Of a stretch of DNA of 64,000 nucleotides, positions 53,491 through 62,845 are shown piece by piece; within the stretch, counting starts at the first letter, position 1, and each line of letters starts with the position of its first letter. The notes beneath the pieces were generated by a model. The model was not told the origin of the DNA. It saw only the letters and a program-made list of their open reading frames with translations, and ran no database searches. The translations under genes were made by a program, and so were the position numbers. This stretch comes from Geomonas edaphica (GTDB lineage Bacteria > Desulfobacterota > Desulfuromonadia > Geobacterales > Geobacteraceae), in assembly GCF_004917075.1 (NCBI RefSeq), contig NZ_SSYB01000004.1:1018546-1082545 (forward strand). The letters run 5' to 3'.

Positions 53491-56090
53491 CCTTCTTCGT
53501 CCAGTATGTCCCTCACCTTCCCGAGCAGTTCGTTGATCTTGATCGGCTTCGACACGAAGTGACGGGGGTCCCCCTTGGTCAGCGTGTCGGTGACGATGTC
53601 CGCCGTGTACCCGCTCATGAACATAGCCTTCACCCCGGGAGAGATGGCGGCTATCGACTCGTAGGCGTCGCGCCCGTTCATGCGCGGCATGATCACGTCC
53701 AGTATCACCAGCGCAATCCGGTCTCCCGCCACCTTGAACTTCTCCACCGCGTCGATCCCGTCCACCGCGGTGATCACCCGGTACCCGAAATCCTGCAAAA
53801 GCTCCCGCACCATGTCGCGGATCACCGCATCGTCCTCGACGAGAAGGATGGTCTCGTTTCCCCCACGTACCGCCTGGTCCTCAGGCGCACTCTCGCCTCC
53901 CGCAGGGAGGTCGATCAATGGAAGATAAACCCGGAACACGGTGCCGTGCCCGAGTTCGCTGTAGCAGTTGATGAAGCCGCTGTGCTGCTTCACGATGCCG
54001 TACACCATGGCGAGCCCAAGACCGGTCCCCTTGCCCGGCTCCTTCGTGGTGAAGAACGGCTCGAAAATGCGATCACGGGTCTTTTCGTCCATCCCGATGC
54101 CGGTGTCTGCGACGGTGATCAGGGCGTAACTGCCGGGTTCTCCGTAGCCGTGTGAGTCGATGAACTCCTGGTCCAGGATGATGGGATCGGTGCTGATGCG
54201 CAGGATCCCCCCCCTGGCCATGGCGTCCCGCGCGTTCACGGCCAGATTCATCACAACCTGCTCGATCTGGCCCGCATCGGCGAGGACGGAGAGTTCCTCC
54301 TGGCAAAGCTGCATCCTGAACTCGATATGCTCGGGAATCAGGCGGTGCAGCATCGCCTGCACGTTGGTGAGGATGCCGTTCACGCCGACCGGAACCGGGT
54401 TGCTTACCTGCTTGCGGCTGTAGGCGAGCAGGCTGCGGGTGAGGCTCGCGGCACGCTCGGAGGCACGCATGATCTCGGCAACTTTCACCTGCATGGGGTG
54501 CGCGGGCTCGAGCTGCAGCTGGATCATGGTGCTGTACCCGATGATCGCGGTCAGGATGTTGTTGAAATCATGGGCAATGCCGCCGGTCAGCGTGCCGATC
54601 GCCTCCATCTTCTGGGACTGGGTCAGCTGGTGTTCCAGCGCCCTTCTCGCCTCCTCCGCTTCGAGCCGGTCGGTCACGTCGTAGCAGGTCCCGATGTACC
54701 CCGCGAAGTTCCCGTCCAGCCCGTTGAAGGGCCTTCCCATATCCACGACCCACCGATAGCTCCCGCTATGGTGCCTTAGCCGGTACTGCATCTGGAAGGG
54801 GGCCAGCAAGGCGAAGGCGTTACGGTAGGTCGAGATGCACTGTGCCACGTCCTCGGGGTGGACCCCCTCGGTCCAGCCGTCACCAAGTTCGCTCTCCAAG
54901 GGGCGCCCGGTGAATTCGAGCCAGGTCTGGTTGAAGTAGTTGGCTGCGCCGTCGGTGCCGACGCGCCAGATCAGGGCGGGGAAATTCTCGAAGAGGGTCA
55001 GGTAGAAATCCGCCGAGCGCTCGAGCTCGAGCAGCATCCGGTTGAAGGTCCGGGCCATCTGTCCGATCTCGTCTTCCGAGGTCACCGGGGCGAGTCGTTG
55101 TGCGAGTTCCCCCATGGCCGGAAGCTGCTCCAGGTGCCTCGTGAAGGAAACAAGCGGCCTGGTGAGGTGTTGCATGAAGGGCCAGACGATGAGCAGTGAC
55201 AGGATCGCAGCCGCCAGTGAGCCGGCAAGCAGGTAGTTTCTGGCGGTCCGCAGCGGCCCGTACGCCTCGTCGAGCGGGTAGCTGACCGCGAGCACCCACC
55301 CGGTGGACTTCAGACGTTTCACCGATCTGAGCACGGGGATTCCGGTTTGTGTCATCGTCTCGGCGGTTCCCTGGAATCCGGCGAGGGCGCGGTCCAGCAT
55401 CTCGTTGCTGCCAGGAGGGTCCCGGCGCAGCACCCGCTTCTTATTCGGGTGCATGAGCACGTTGCGGCGGGCGTCGTAAAGGGACAGGAATCCGTTCTGG
55501 CCGAGTTTTAGCGAGGCGAGGGAGTGCAGGAAGTGTTGTTCGCGCAGGTCGATGCTGCCGGACAGTACCCCGATCAACTTCTGTCCGGGACCGAAAAGAG
55601 GGACGGTGAACATGATGATCGGCCGACTTTGGCGCTGAAGGGAGGCAAAGGGGCCGGAGATGTAGTTTCTGCGCAGCCTGACCGTCTCCTTGAGATATTC
55701 CCGGAAGGAAAAGTCCCGGCCGATGTAGTTGAGGTCCTGGGGGGTAGCCGCGACGAGGATCCCCTTCTTCGAGAAGAGAAACAGGGAGTTGTCGAAGAAC
55801 GGACGCTGCCTGATCTGGGCGTCCAGAATGAGCTGCGCCTGATGCGGGTGCTCCAGGATGTCCGGCGGAAGGCTTTGGGCCAGGTGATCGAGTTCGGCGG
55901 TGAAGTCGAAGATGCGGTCGTCGATTTGGTTCGCCAGCGAGTCGAGCAGAATCGACTGCTGCTGCGAGATGTTCTGCTTGAAGGTTTTTTGCAAAAACAG
56001 CAGTGAGGTGACGGCGGTTGCCGACATCAGTACGCCGACCATGAGGAAGACGGCAAGCGTCATCTTGGTTTTCATGCTGTTAAAAAGCAC
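53487..56090 (-). CDS. hybrid sensor kinase with Cache, PAS and C-terminal receiver
   Basis: An 867-residue membrane kinase. Transmembrane helix (about 10-32), periplasmic Cache-like domain (about 40-275), second helix (about 286-310), HAMP, PAS (about 360-480), HisKA with [16 protein letters not shown], ATPase domain with [22 protein letters not shown] and [12 protein letters not shown], then a receiver (about 740-865, [25 protein letters not shown]). The frame opens at a GTG (56090) with GGAG three bases before it. An ATG lies five codons later (56075). The carboxy-terminal receiver suggests a phosphorelay to a partner outside this region. The gene is alone on its transcript. Confidence 0.93.
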   Translation of the reverse strand: MLFNSMKTKMTLAVFLMVGVLMSATAVTSLLFLQKTFKQNISQQQSILLDSLANQIDDRIFDFTAELDHLAQSLPPDILEHPHQAQLILDAQIRQRPFFDNSLFLFSKKGILVAATPQDLNYIGRDFSFREYLKETVRLRRNYISGPFASLQRQSRPIIMFTVPLFGPGQKLIGVLSGSIDLREQHFLHSLASLKLGQNGFLSLYDARRNVLMHPNKKRVLRRDPPGSNEMLDRALAGFQGTAETMTQTGIPVLRSVKRLKSTGWVLAVSYPLDEAYGPLRTARNYLLAGSLAAAILSLLIVWPFMQHLTRPLVSFTRHLEQLPAMGELAQRLAPVTSEDEIGQMARTFNRMLLELERSADFYLTLFENFPALIWRVGTDGAANYFNQTWLEFTGRPLESELGDGWTEGVHPEDVAQCISTYRNAFALLAPFQMQYRLRHHSGSYRWVVDMGRPFNGLDGNFAGYIGTCYDVTDRLEAEEARRALEHQLTQSQKMEAIGTLTGGIAHDFNNILTAIIGYSTMIQLQLEPAHPMQVKVAEIMRASERAASLTRSLLAYSRKQVSNPVPVGVNGILTNVQAMLHRLIPEHIEFRMQLCQEELSVLADAGQIEQVVMNLAVNARDAMARGGILRISTDPIILDQEFIDSHGYGEPGSYALITVADTGIGMDEKTRDRIFEPFFTTKEPGKGTGLGLAMVYGIVKQHSGFINCYSELGHGTVFRVYLPLIDLPAGGESAPEDQAVRGGNETILLVEDDAVIRDMVRELLQDFGYRVITAVDGIDAVEKFKVAGDRIALVILDVIMPRMNGRDAYESIAAISPGVKAMFMSGYTADIVTDTLTKGDPRHFVSKPIKINELLGKVRDILDEEG

Positions 56091-56597
56091 ACGAACTCCG
56101 ATTGGCGCACAATAGGCCAGCTCAAGACCAAAAAAAGACAGTCATAGCAAACTTATAAACGTTCCGTGAGAAATGACAACGCGCTCTATGAGCAAATTCG
56201 CCGACGGCTCGTGATTCTACCCTCTTTTCGTGGGAGATAAAAGCCTACTTATTATAGGCCGTCAAATCAGCCCGCTGCCAGGGGGACGCGACACGGTTTC
56301 CTGTCCGGCACTAGCGGGGGACGGGACCCGGCCGGGAGACCAAAAACGTCAAGGAAATGTCGGAAACCCGTTTTGTCCACGTAAAGTGGACAACTATCAA
56401 GGCTTTAGGGATGTTTACGGTGCGGAGCGTTGCTGGATGATGCTCTTCTATCCACGTGACCTGTGGAAAAGTATGTGGAGAAATGGGCGTTAAAGGGGAC
56501 TATTGGCAACAAACGGGATATTTCTAGCAAAATGCCTAAATTTTAGGCGGCGTAAAAGGGCGTTATTGCTGTGTCGCCAAGGTTTTGGCGATGGGAC
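56091..56597. promoter_or_regulatory. 507-base intergenic region rich in palindromes
   Basis: Lies upstream of the hybrid kinase on the minus strand. It has TTGTCCAC, five bases, GTGGACAA (about 56375-56395), the perfect palindrome GCCTAAA-T-TTTAGGC (56534-56548), GCCTAC..TATAGGC (about 56250-56266), and TTNTCCAC-like boxes on both strands at about 56375-56485. One of these, TTTTCCACA on the minus strand near 56465, fits the DnaA box TTWTNCACA. No protein frame or RNA gene is convincing here. The elements may be operators for the kinase gene or DnaA sites. Confidence 0.55.
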
Positions 56598-56627
56598 GAA
56601 AAAAAAGGGGGGCTCGTGCCCCCCTTT
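56598..56627 (-). terminator. terminator after pyc
   Basis: On the minus strand GGGGGGC, loop ACGA and GCCCCCC form a seven-base stem (56607-56624), followed by eight T (complement of 56599-56606). Confidence 0.9.
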
Positions 56628-56650
56628 GGCGTGCGTTTGATCTTTCTGCT

Positions 56651-59600
56651 TTAGGACAAAACGAAGAGAAGCTCCTCTTTTTCCACCTTTCCGCCTTCCT
56701 TGCACTTCACCTCGGCGACGCAGCCGTCTTCCTTTGCCTTGATGTTCGTCTCCATCTTCATGGCCTCGGTGACCGCGAGGATGTCACCCGCCTTGACGGC
56801 GTCCCCAGGCTTCACGTTGAGCTTGATCACCTTGCCCGGCATCGGGGCGCCCACGTGCTTCGGGTTCGACTTGTCGGCCTTCTCGTGGCCGGCCTCGTCG
56901 CTTTGCACCGACTGGTCGCGCACGGTGACGCTCCTCGCGTTGCCGTTCAGCTCGAAGTAGATCTTCTTGGTACCATCGGGCTGGGTCTTGCCGATGGCGT
57001 TCAGCTTCACGATGAGCGTCTTGCCCGGCTGCAGCTCGATGGAGGTCTCCTGGCCGGGCTCTAAGCCGTAGAAGAAGATCGGGGTCGGGATCACCGAGAC
57101 GTCGGAGAACTCCTGGCGGTGCTTCGCGTACTCCACGTAGACGTTCGGGTACATCATGTACGACATCAACTCCTCGTCGTTCACCGGGTGGCCTACCTTC
57201 GCCTCGGCGGTCGCGCGCTCCTTCTCGAAGTCGGCGGGCTCGAGGAGTTCGCCCGGACGGCAGGTGATGGGCTCCTGCCCCTTGAGGATGATCTTCTGCA
57301 GCTCCTTGGGAAAGCCCTGGTAGGGCTGGCCGATCATACCCTTGAAGAAGCCGACCACCGATTCGGGGAAGGCCAAGTCCGCGCCGGGGGCGAAGACGTC
57401 TTCCGGCTCGAGGTTGTTCTTCACGAGGAACATCGCCATGTCGCCGACCACCTTGGAGGAGGGGGTGACCTTGACCACGTCGCCGAAGAGGAGGTTCACC
57501 TTGTGGTACATCTCCTTGCACTCCTCCCAGCGCTCGATGAGGCCAAGCCCTGCGACCTGCGGCTTGTAGTTGGAGTACTGCCCCCCCGGGATCTCGTGGT
57601 GGTATACCTCGGTGGTGCCGCTTTTGAGCCCGGACTCGAAGGGGGTGTAGTAGTCGCGCACCGTCTCCCAGTAGTTGGCGAGCTGCTGCATGCCGCGCTC
57701 GTCCACCTGCGGGTCGCGCTCGGTACCCTTAAGGGTCGCCACCAGCGCGTTCAGGTTGGGCTGCGAGGTGAGGCCGGAGATGGAGGAGAGCGCCGCGTCG
57801 ACGATGTCGACACCGGCCTGCGCCGCCATGAGCAAAAGCGCGCCGCCGTTGCCGGAGGTGTCGTGCGTGTGCAGGTGCACCGGAATGCCGATCTCATCCT
57901 TCAGCGCCTTCACGAGCTGGTAGCCGGCGTACGGTTTGAGTAGCCCCGCCATGTCTTTGATGGCGAGGATGTGCGCCCCCATCTTCTCCAGTTCCTTCGC
58001 CATGGAGACGTAGTAGGAGAGGGGGTACTTGGTGCGGGTGGGGTCGGAGATGTCGCCGGTGTAGCAGATGGCTGCCTCGCAGATCTTGCCCGACTTCTGC
58101 ACCGCCTCCATGGCGACCTGCATGCCGCGGGTCCAGTTGAGCGAGTCGAAGACGCGGAAGACGTCGACGCCGCTCTCGGCGGCCTGGGCCACGAAGCGCT
58201 GCACCACGTTGTCCGGGTAGTTCGTGTAGCCTACCGCGTTCGCCCCCCTTAGAAGCATCTGGAAGAGAACGTTGGGGATCGCCTCGGAGAGGGCGTGCAA
58301 CCTCTGCCAGGGGTCCTCTTTCAAAAAGCGCATCGAGACGTCGAAGGTGGCGCCTCCCCAAAGCTCCAGCGAGAAGAGATCGCTCGCAAGGTGCGAGGTC
58401 GGCTCGGCGATCTTCAACAGATCGTAGGTTCTCACGCGGGTGGCCAAAAGCGACTGGTGCGCGTCACGCATCGTGGTGTCGGTGAGGAGGAGCTTTTTCT
58501 GCTCGAGGACCCACTTGGCGAGCCCCTCGGCCCCCTTCTCGCGCAGGATGTCCTTGGTCCCTTTGGGCTTTTGCGCGAACGGTTCGATCTGCGGGACGCA
58601 GGCGTCGATGAGTTCGGCTGAGCGCAGCGGCTTCGCGACGCCGGCGGAGCCGTTCACGATGACGTCGCCCAGGAAGTTCAGCACCTTGTTGGCGCGGTCC
58701 TTCTTCTCGGGGATGACGAGGAGCTCGGGGTGCTGGTCGATGAAGGAGGTGTTGCACTCGCCCGCCAGGAAGACCGGGTGGGTGATCACGTTCTCCAAAA
58801 AGCCTATGTTGGTCTTCACGCCGCGCACGCGGAATTCCTGGAGGCTTCGATCCATGATGTGGGCCGCCTCCGTGAAGGTGAGGCCCCAGGAGCTCACCTT
58901 CACGAGCAGCGAGTCGTAGTGCGGCGTGATCTGCGCGCCGGTGAAGGCGTTCCCCGCGTCGAGGCGGACGCCGCAGCCTGCTGAGGAGCGGTAGGTGGTC
59001 AGCGTGCCGAAGTCGGGGGCGAAGTTGTTGGTCGGGTCCTCTGTGGTGATGCGGCACTGGATGGCATAGCCACGCATTTCGATAGAGCCCTGGTTCGGGA
59101 TGTTGATCTCTGGGTCGGCGAGCCTTTTCCCTTCGGCGATGAGGATCTGGGCCTGCACGAGGTTCCGGCCGGTTATCATCTCGGTCACCGTGTGCTCGAC
59201 CTGGATGCGCGGGTTCATCTCGATGAAGTAGTAGCGCCCCTCCTCGTCGAGGAGGAACTCGACGGTGCCAGCGTTACGGTACCCCACCTGCTTGGCGATC
59301 TTCAGGGCGTCGGTGCAAAGGGCTAAGCGGGTGTCGCCGGGAAGGGCCAGGGACGGCGCGAACTCGACCACCTTCTGGTGGCGGCGCTGGATGGAGCAGT
59401 CGCGCTCGTAGAAGTGCACGAGGCTGCCGTAGCCGTCCCCCAGGACCTGCACCTCGATATGTTTCGGGTTTTTCAGGTAGCGCTCGAGAAACACGGAGGG
59501 GTCGCCGAAGGCGGCCTTCGCCTCGGAAGAGGCCGACTGCAGCCCTTCGAGGAGCTCCTTCTGGTTCGTGGCTACGCGCATGCCGCGCCCGCCGCCGCCC

Positions 59601-60097
59601 GCCGCTGCCTTGATGATGATCGGGTAGCCGTGGTTTTTGGCGAACTTGAGCGCGTCCTCCTCGTGGAGGATGGGCTCCTCGGTGCCGGGGACCGTCGCAA
59701 CGCCCGCGGCTTTCGCCACCTTCCTCGCGGCGACCTTGTCACCGAGGGCGCGCTGCATCTCGGCGGTAGGTCCGATGAAGGCGATGCCGTTTGCCTCGCA
59801 CTTCTCGGCGAATTCGGCGTTCTCGGCCAGGAAGCCGTAACCGGGGTGGATGGCGTCGACGTCGCGCTTCTTGGCGAGCGCGATGATCTCGTCGATTCCC
59901 AGGTAGGCATCGATAGGGGCTTTCCCCTTTCCTACCTGGTAGGCTTCATCCGCCTTGTAACGGTGCAGTGAGAGCTTGTCCTCTTCCGAATAGATGGCAA
60001 CCGTGCTGATGCCTAGTTCGGTGCAGGCGCGGAAGATCCTGATCGCGATCTCCCCGCGGTTAGCCGCCATCACCTTCCTGAATTTCCGAGCTTCCAT
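56651..60097 (-). CDS. pyc: pyruvate carboxylase
   Basis: A 1148-residue single-chain pyruvate carboxylase that makes oxaloacetate from pyruvate, bicarbonate and ATP to refill the TCA cycle. Biotin carboxylase (about 1-450; VMAANRGEIAIRIFRA, AGGGGRGMRV, MNPRIQVEHTVTEMITG), carboxyltransferase (about 520-1030; TTMRDAHQSLLATRVRTYD, ELWGGATFDV, HTHDTSGNG) and the C-terminal biotin carrier with EAMKMET. The frame continues upstream to 60274, but the family N-terminus begins at MEARKFRKV (60097), with AAAGGAG seven bases before it. Full family length. A leader of about 140 bases carries two inverted repeats. In acetate- or formate-fed Geobacter this enzyme is central for gluconeogenesis, known from the group, not seen here. 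Confidence 0.97.
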   Translation of the reverse strand: MEARKFRKVMAANRGEIAIRIFRACTELGISTVAIYSEEDKLSLHRYKADEAYQVGKGKAPIDAYLGIDEIIALAKKRDVDAIHPGYGFLAENAEFAEKCEANGIAFIGPTAEMQRALGDKVAARKVAKAAGVATVPGTEEPILHEEDALKFAKNHGYPIIIKAAAGGGGRGMRVATNQKELLEGLQSASSEAKAAFGDPSVFLERYLKNPKHIEVQVLGDGYGSLVHFYERDCSIQRRHQKVVEFAPSLALPGDTRLALCTDALKIAKQVGYRNAGTVEFLLDEEGRYYFIEMNPRIQVEHTVTEMITGRNLVQAQILIAEGKRLADPEINIPNQGSIEMRGYAIQCRITTEDPTNNFAPDFGTLTTYRSSAGCGVRLDAGNAFTGAQITPHYDSLLVKVSSWGLTFTEAAHIMDRSLQEFRVRGVKTNIGFLENVITHPVFLAGECNTSFIDQHPELLVIPEKKDRANKVLNFLGDVIVNGSAGVAKPLRSAELIDACVPQIEPFAQKPKGTKDILREKGAEGLAKWVLEQKKLLLTDTTMRDAHQSLLATRVRTYDLLKIAEPTSHLASDLFSLELWGGATFDVSMRFLKEDPWQRLHALSEAIPNVLFQMLLRGANAVGYTNYPDNVVQRFVAQAAESGVDVFRVFDSLNWTRGMQVAMEAVQKSGKICEAAICYTGDISDPTRTKYPLSYYVSMAKELEKMGAHILAIKDMAGLLKPYAGYQLVKALKDEIGIPVHLHTHDTSGNGGALLLMAAQAGVDIVDAALSSISGLTSQPNLNALVATLKGTERDPQVDERGMQQLANYWETVRDYYTPFESGLKSGTTEVYHHEIPGGQYSNYKPQVAGLGLIERWEECKEMYHKVNLLFGDVVKVTPSSKVVGDMAMFLVKNNLEPEDVFAPGADLAFPESVVGFFKGMIGQPYQGFPKELQKIILKGQEPITCRPGELLEPADFEKERATAEAKVGHPVNDEELMSYMMYPNVYVEYAKHRQEFSDVSVIPTPIFFYGLEPGQETSIELQPGKTLIVKLNAIGKTQPDGTKKIYFELNGNARSVTVRDQSVQSDEAGHEKADKSNPKHVGAPMPGKVIKLNVKPGDAVKAGDILAVTEAMKMETNIKAKEDGCVAEVKCKEGGKVEKEELLFVLS

Positions 60098-60150
60098 TTC
60101 TTCTCCTTTAGTGGGGTGTTTTTTACCGAGACTAAAACAAATGGTGGAAA

Positions 60151-60197
60151 TTTTATTGCGATAATAAAACAGTTGCCGCCCTATTGGTAAAACCAAT
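60151..60197. promoter_or_regulatory. two inverted repeats in the pyc leader
   Basis: TTTTATT-GCGAT-AATAAAA (60151-60169) and ATTGGT-AAA-ACCAAT (60183-60197) are perfect dyads in the leader between the pyc promoter and the start codon. Spacing and symmetry fit binding sites for a dimeric repressor that would block transcription, but no regulator is identified. Confidence 0.55.
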
Positions 60198-60245
60198 TTC
60201 CCTTTAATTTCTGAGGGTTTAATTATGTATTCAAAAAGGTGGCAT

Positions 60246-60274
60246 ATAAAAGCAGATTCGAAAAAGATTGTCAA
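60246..60274 (-). promoter_or_regulatory. candidate pyc promoter
   Basis: On the minus strand a perfect TTGACA (60269-60274) and TTTTAT (60246-60251) are spaced 17 bases, upstream of the two dyads and about 150 bases ahead of the pyc ATG. Confidence 0.6.
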
Positions 60275-60383
60275 TCCAGAATGTAGTTATATTTTTGTAT
60301 GCTGTCGCTAAACCCCAAAATGGGGGCAGCAGCGGGGCGGCTTTTTGCTTGCCTTGACCCGGGACCTGCCTTATCTTGGCGCG

Positions 60384-61070
60384 ATGATCATGCAAGGTAC
60401 GGCAGCAAACGCAGCAGCAATAGTAATCGGTGGCTTTATCGGCATCAAGGCGGGACACCTCATTTCCAGTCGTGTGAGGGGGACCGTCATGTCCGGAGTC
60501 GGGCTCGCAGTATTACTTATCGGCATGCAGCTCTCTTTGAAAAGTCAGCAGCCGCTGATTATCATCGGCTCGCTCATCGGCGGCGGGATCATCGGCGAGC
60601 TCTTGGGCATCGAGGGGCGCCTAGAGGCGCTTGGGAACTGGATCGGCGACCGCTTCAAGGGAAGCGGCAAGGTGGCCGAGGGGTTCGTCACGGCGAGCCT
60701 TTTGTACTGCGTCGGAGCCATGGCCATCATGGGGGCGTTGCAGGACGGTCTCGGGTCGCGGCCGGACATCCTTTACGCGAAGGCCGCCCTGGACGGCATC
60801 GCCTCGGTGGCGCTCGCCTCCACCCTCGGAGTGGGCGTCCTCTTCTCCGCGCTGCCGCTCTTAGCCTACCAAGGTGCCATCACCCTCTCCGCGTCGTTTG
60901 CGCAGCAGATCATGACCCCCGCCGTGGTACAGGAAATGAACGCCGTGGGCGGGCTTTTGATCCTAGCAATCGGCCTCGACATGCTCGGGGTGAAACGGGT
61001 CCCGGTGGGGAACCTGCTCCCCGCGGTTTTCCTGGCTCCTCCCCTCGTCATGCTCTTCGTCGCTTCCTGA
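60384..61070 (+). CDS. DUF554 family membrane protein
   Basis: A membrane protein of 228 residues from the ATG at 60384 (a second ATG follows at 60390). The frame also opens at a TTG at 60345, but family members start near IMQGTAANAAAIVIGGFIG, as here. No strong ribosome-binding site is visible, so the exact start is uncertain. About six transmembrane helices occur, with glycine-rich ones such as IIIGSLIGGGIIGELLGI and ASLLYCVGAMAIMGALQDGL, which are typical of DUF554. The function is unknown. It is divergent from pyc. Confidence 0.83.
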   Translation: MIMQGTAANAAAIVIGGFIGIKAGHLISSRVRGTVMSGVGLAVLLIGMQLSLKSQQPLIIIGSLIGGGIIGELLGIEGRLEALGNWIGDRFKGSGKVAEGFVTASLLYCVGAMAIMGALQDGLGSRPDILYAKAALDGIASVALASTLGVGVLFSALPLLAYQGAITLSASFAQQIMTPAVVQEMNAVGGLLILAIGLDMLGVKRVPVGNLLPAVFLAPPLVMLFVAS

Positions 61071-61296
61071 CCTCTCCGCTGGACGTAAACCTTGACACTC
61101 CCTCTAAAAATCTAATAACATGCGGTGCTTCCCGGGATAGCGCACCTCCCCCCCGGAGGGGGGAGGCTGGGAGGGGAGAAGGCCGATGGAGCTGCTGCGC
61201 TCCCCCTCCCTGCCCCTCCCCCTCCGGGCCTTCGCCCACCGTAGGCTTCGGTCCGCAGGCGGGGGCGGGAACGCCACGGCGACTTACTCAGAAGCA
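61071..61296. repeat. intergenic GC-rich palindrome before murI
   Basis: About 61141-61275 holds GC-rich inverted units (CTCCCCCCCGGAGGGGGGAG at the left, then GGGAGGGGAG paired with CTCCCCCTCCC further right), of the kind also seen near 40.1 and 53.4 kb. A protein frame starting at 61186 runs through it, but only as an N-terminal extension that the murI family does not have, so I treat this stretch as noncoding. Confidence 0.6.
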
Positions 61297-62148
61297 ATGG
61301 AGAAAACAGTTTTGGCCTGGAAAGCAATCGGCATCTTCGATTCCGGCGTGGGCGGTCTTACCGTCCTGAAGGAAGTGATTCACACGCTACCGCAGGAGGA
61401 CACCATCTACCTTGGTGATACCGCCCGCGTTCCCTACGGCACCAAGTCGCCGGAAACGGTGATCCGCTACTCGCGCCAGATCGCGCGCTACCTCATGAAC
61501 CGCGACATAAAGCTCCTGGTCGTCGCCTGTAACACGGCCTCCGCCGTGGCGCTCGCCGCGCTGCAGCAGGAGTTCGACATCCCCATCGTGGGGGTGATCG
61601 AGCCGGGCGCGCGCGCCGCTGCCGCCGCCACTAGAAGCGGAAAGGTCGGCGTGATCGGCACCGCCGCTACCGTCGCCTCCTCCGCCTACACCAAGGCCAT
61701 CAAGAGGATCAACCCGGACATCGAGGTGGTGAACCGTGCCTGCCCACTCTTCGTGCCGCTGGCCGAGGAAGGGTGGGTGGACAACGAGGTCGCCAGGATA
61801 ACGGCGCGCATCTACCTCGAAGACCTGAAACGGCAAGGTGTGGACACCCTGGTACTTGGCTGCACCCACTACCCGATCCTGAAGGAAGTGATCGCCGAGG
61901 TGATGGGGCCGGAGGTGGCCCTGGTCGACTCCGCCGCTGAAACCGCGCGGACCGTGGCGCAGATCCTCTCCGAAGAAGGACTTTTGCGTCCCGAATGCGA
62001 GCGCGGCAACCACCATTTCTATGTGACCGACATCCCGGCCGGCTTCATCAGGGTCGGCAACCGTTTCCTCGGCGGCGAACTGGGGGACGTTTACCAGGTG
62101 AGTCTGGAACAGGAACAGGAGGGCGAGGACGGTGAAGAAACGTACTAA
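61297..62148 (+). CDS. murI: glutamate racemase
   Basis: A 283-residue enzyme that makes D-glutamate for peptidoglycan. I start at the ATG at 61297 because family proteins begin shortly before IGIFDSGVGGLTVLKE. The upstream in-frame part is low-complexity repeat sequence, and the ribosome-binding site is weak (CAGAAG). The active-site cysteines lie in VVACNTASAV and VLGCTHYPIL, and GDTARVPYG and GVIEPGARAAAA are also typical. Its end overlaps the start of the GerMN gene by 17 bases, implying translational coupling. Confidence 0.95.
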   Translation: MEKTVLAWKAIGIFDSGVGGLTVLKEVIHTLPQEDTIYLGDTARVPYGTKSPETVIRYSRQIARYLMNRDIKLLVVACNTASAVALAALQQEFDIPIVGVIEPGARAAAAATRSGKVGVIGTAATVASSAYTKAIKRINPDIEVVNRACPLFVPLAEEGWVDNEVARITARIYLEDLKRQGVDTLVLGCTHYPILKEVIAEVMGPEVALVDSAAETARTVAQILSEEGLLRPECERGNHHFYVTDIPAGFIRVGNRFLGGELGDVYQVSLEQEQEGEDGEETY

Positions 62149-62698
62149 CAAGGCCAAAGGCGTCCTCCTGGTAGCCTTCCTGGTGTTTGCCATCGTCGTG
62201 GGGCTTCTCGTCTTGCGCAAGTACCGGACCGCGACTCAGCCGGCCCAGGTTGCGCCGCAGACCGAGCAGGCTCCCGATACGCGGGTGGTGACGCTTTTCT
62301 TCGGCAACGAGGAAGGGTCCGGTCTTGCGCGTGAGGGGCGTGAGATCGCCGTGGAGGATACCGCCGACGACATGGTCGCAAGCGTCGTGGACGAGCTGGT
62401 GGTGGGCCCCCTGGGGAGCCTCGCGCCGAGCCTGCCGACCAACGCGCGCGTGCTCGGGGCGCACCTTAAGGGGGATGTGGCCGAGGTCGATTTCTCCCAC
62501 GAGCTGGTGGAGGGGCTTCCGGAGGGGAGTTCCGCAGAGATGACCGCGGTGTATTCCGTGGTCGACACCGTGGCCGCCAACTTCCCGCAGGTGAAGGGGG
62601 TGCAGTTCCTGATTGACGGCAAGCCGGTGAAGGAGTTCAAGGGGCATCTCGACCTCTCCACCCCCATTGCACCGGACTTCACGCTGGAGAAGAAATAA
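62132..62698 (+). CDS. GerMN domain membrane-anchored protein
   Basis: A 188-residue protein starting with GTG, supported by AGGAGGG inside the end of murI. One N-terminal transmembrane helix (about 11-29, VLLVAFLVFAIVVGLLVL) anchors a GerMN domain (about 48-175; VTLFFGNEEGSGL, ELVVGPLGSLAPSLPTNARVLGAHLKGDVAEVDFSHEL). GerM acts in Bacillus spore germination, but the domain is widespread in non-sporulating bacteria as an envelope protein, and its role there is unknown. The overlap with murI suggests a cell-wall connection. Confidence 0.9.
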   Translation: MKKRTNKAKGVLLVAFLVFAIVVGLLVLRKYRTATQPAQVAPQTEQAPDTRVVTLFFGNEEGSGLAREGREIAVEDTADDMVASVVDELVVGPLGSLAPSLPTNARVLGAHLKGDVAEVDFSHELVEGLPEGSSAEMTAVYSVVDTVAANFPQVKGVQFLIDGKPVKEFKGHLDLSTPIAPDFTLEKK

Positions 62699-62832
62699 CG
62701 TTCAACGTTCAGCGTTCAACGTTCGCCATTGGGGTTGCTCCTGGCTTTGCCTTGTTGCGCTGCATCAGCGGCACTGGGGCGGCCCGGAGGGAAGAAACTT
62801 TTTGAACGTTGAACGTAGAACGTCGAACGTTT
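62697..62832. repeat. inverted CGTTCAA heptamer arrays between GerMN gene and metH
   Basis: Left arm ACGTTCAACGTTCAGCGTTC followed by AACGTT (62698-62723) and right arm TTGAACGTTGAACGTAGAAC with GTCGAACGTTT (about 62802-62832). The arms are inverted copies of one heptamer, separated by about 80 bases. The left array equals that at 53.36 kb. The element fills the whole gap and ends 14 bases before the metH start. Confidence 0.8.
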
Positions 62833-62845
62833 CCTGGGGGGTAAG

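Noticed and set aside
56375..56485. Chromosomal origin of replication
   Set aside because: Only one box fits the DnaA consensus, and there is no dnaA, dnaN or gyrB nearby. Kept as a curious motif cluster only.
61186..61296. Extended N-terminus of murI
   Set aside because: The extra residues are encoded by a GC-rich palindrome and do not resemble the racemase family.
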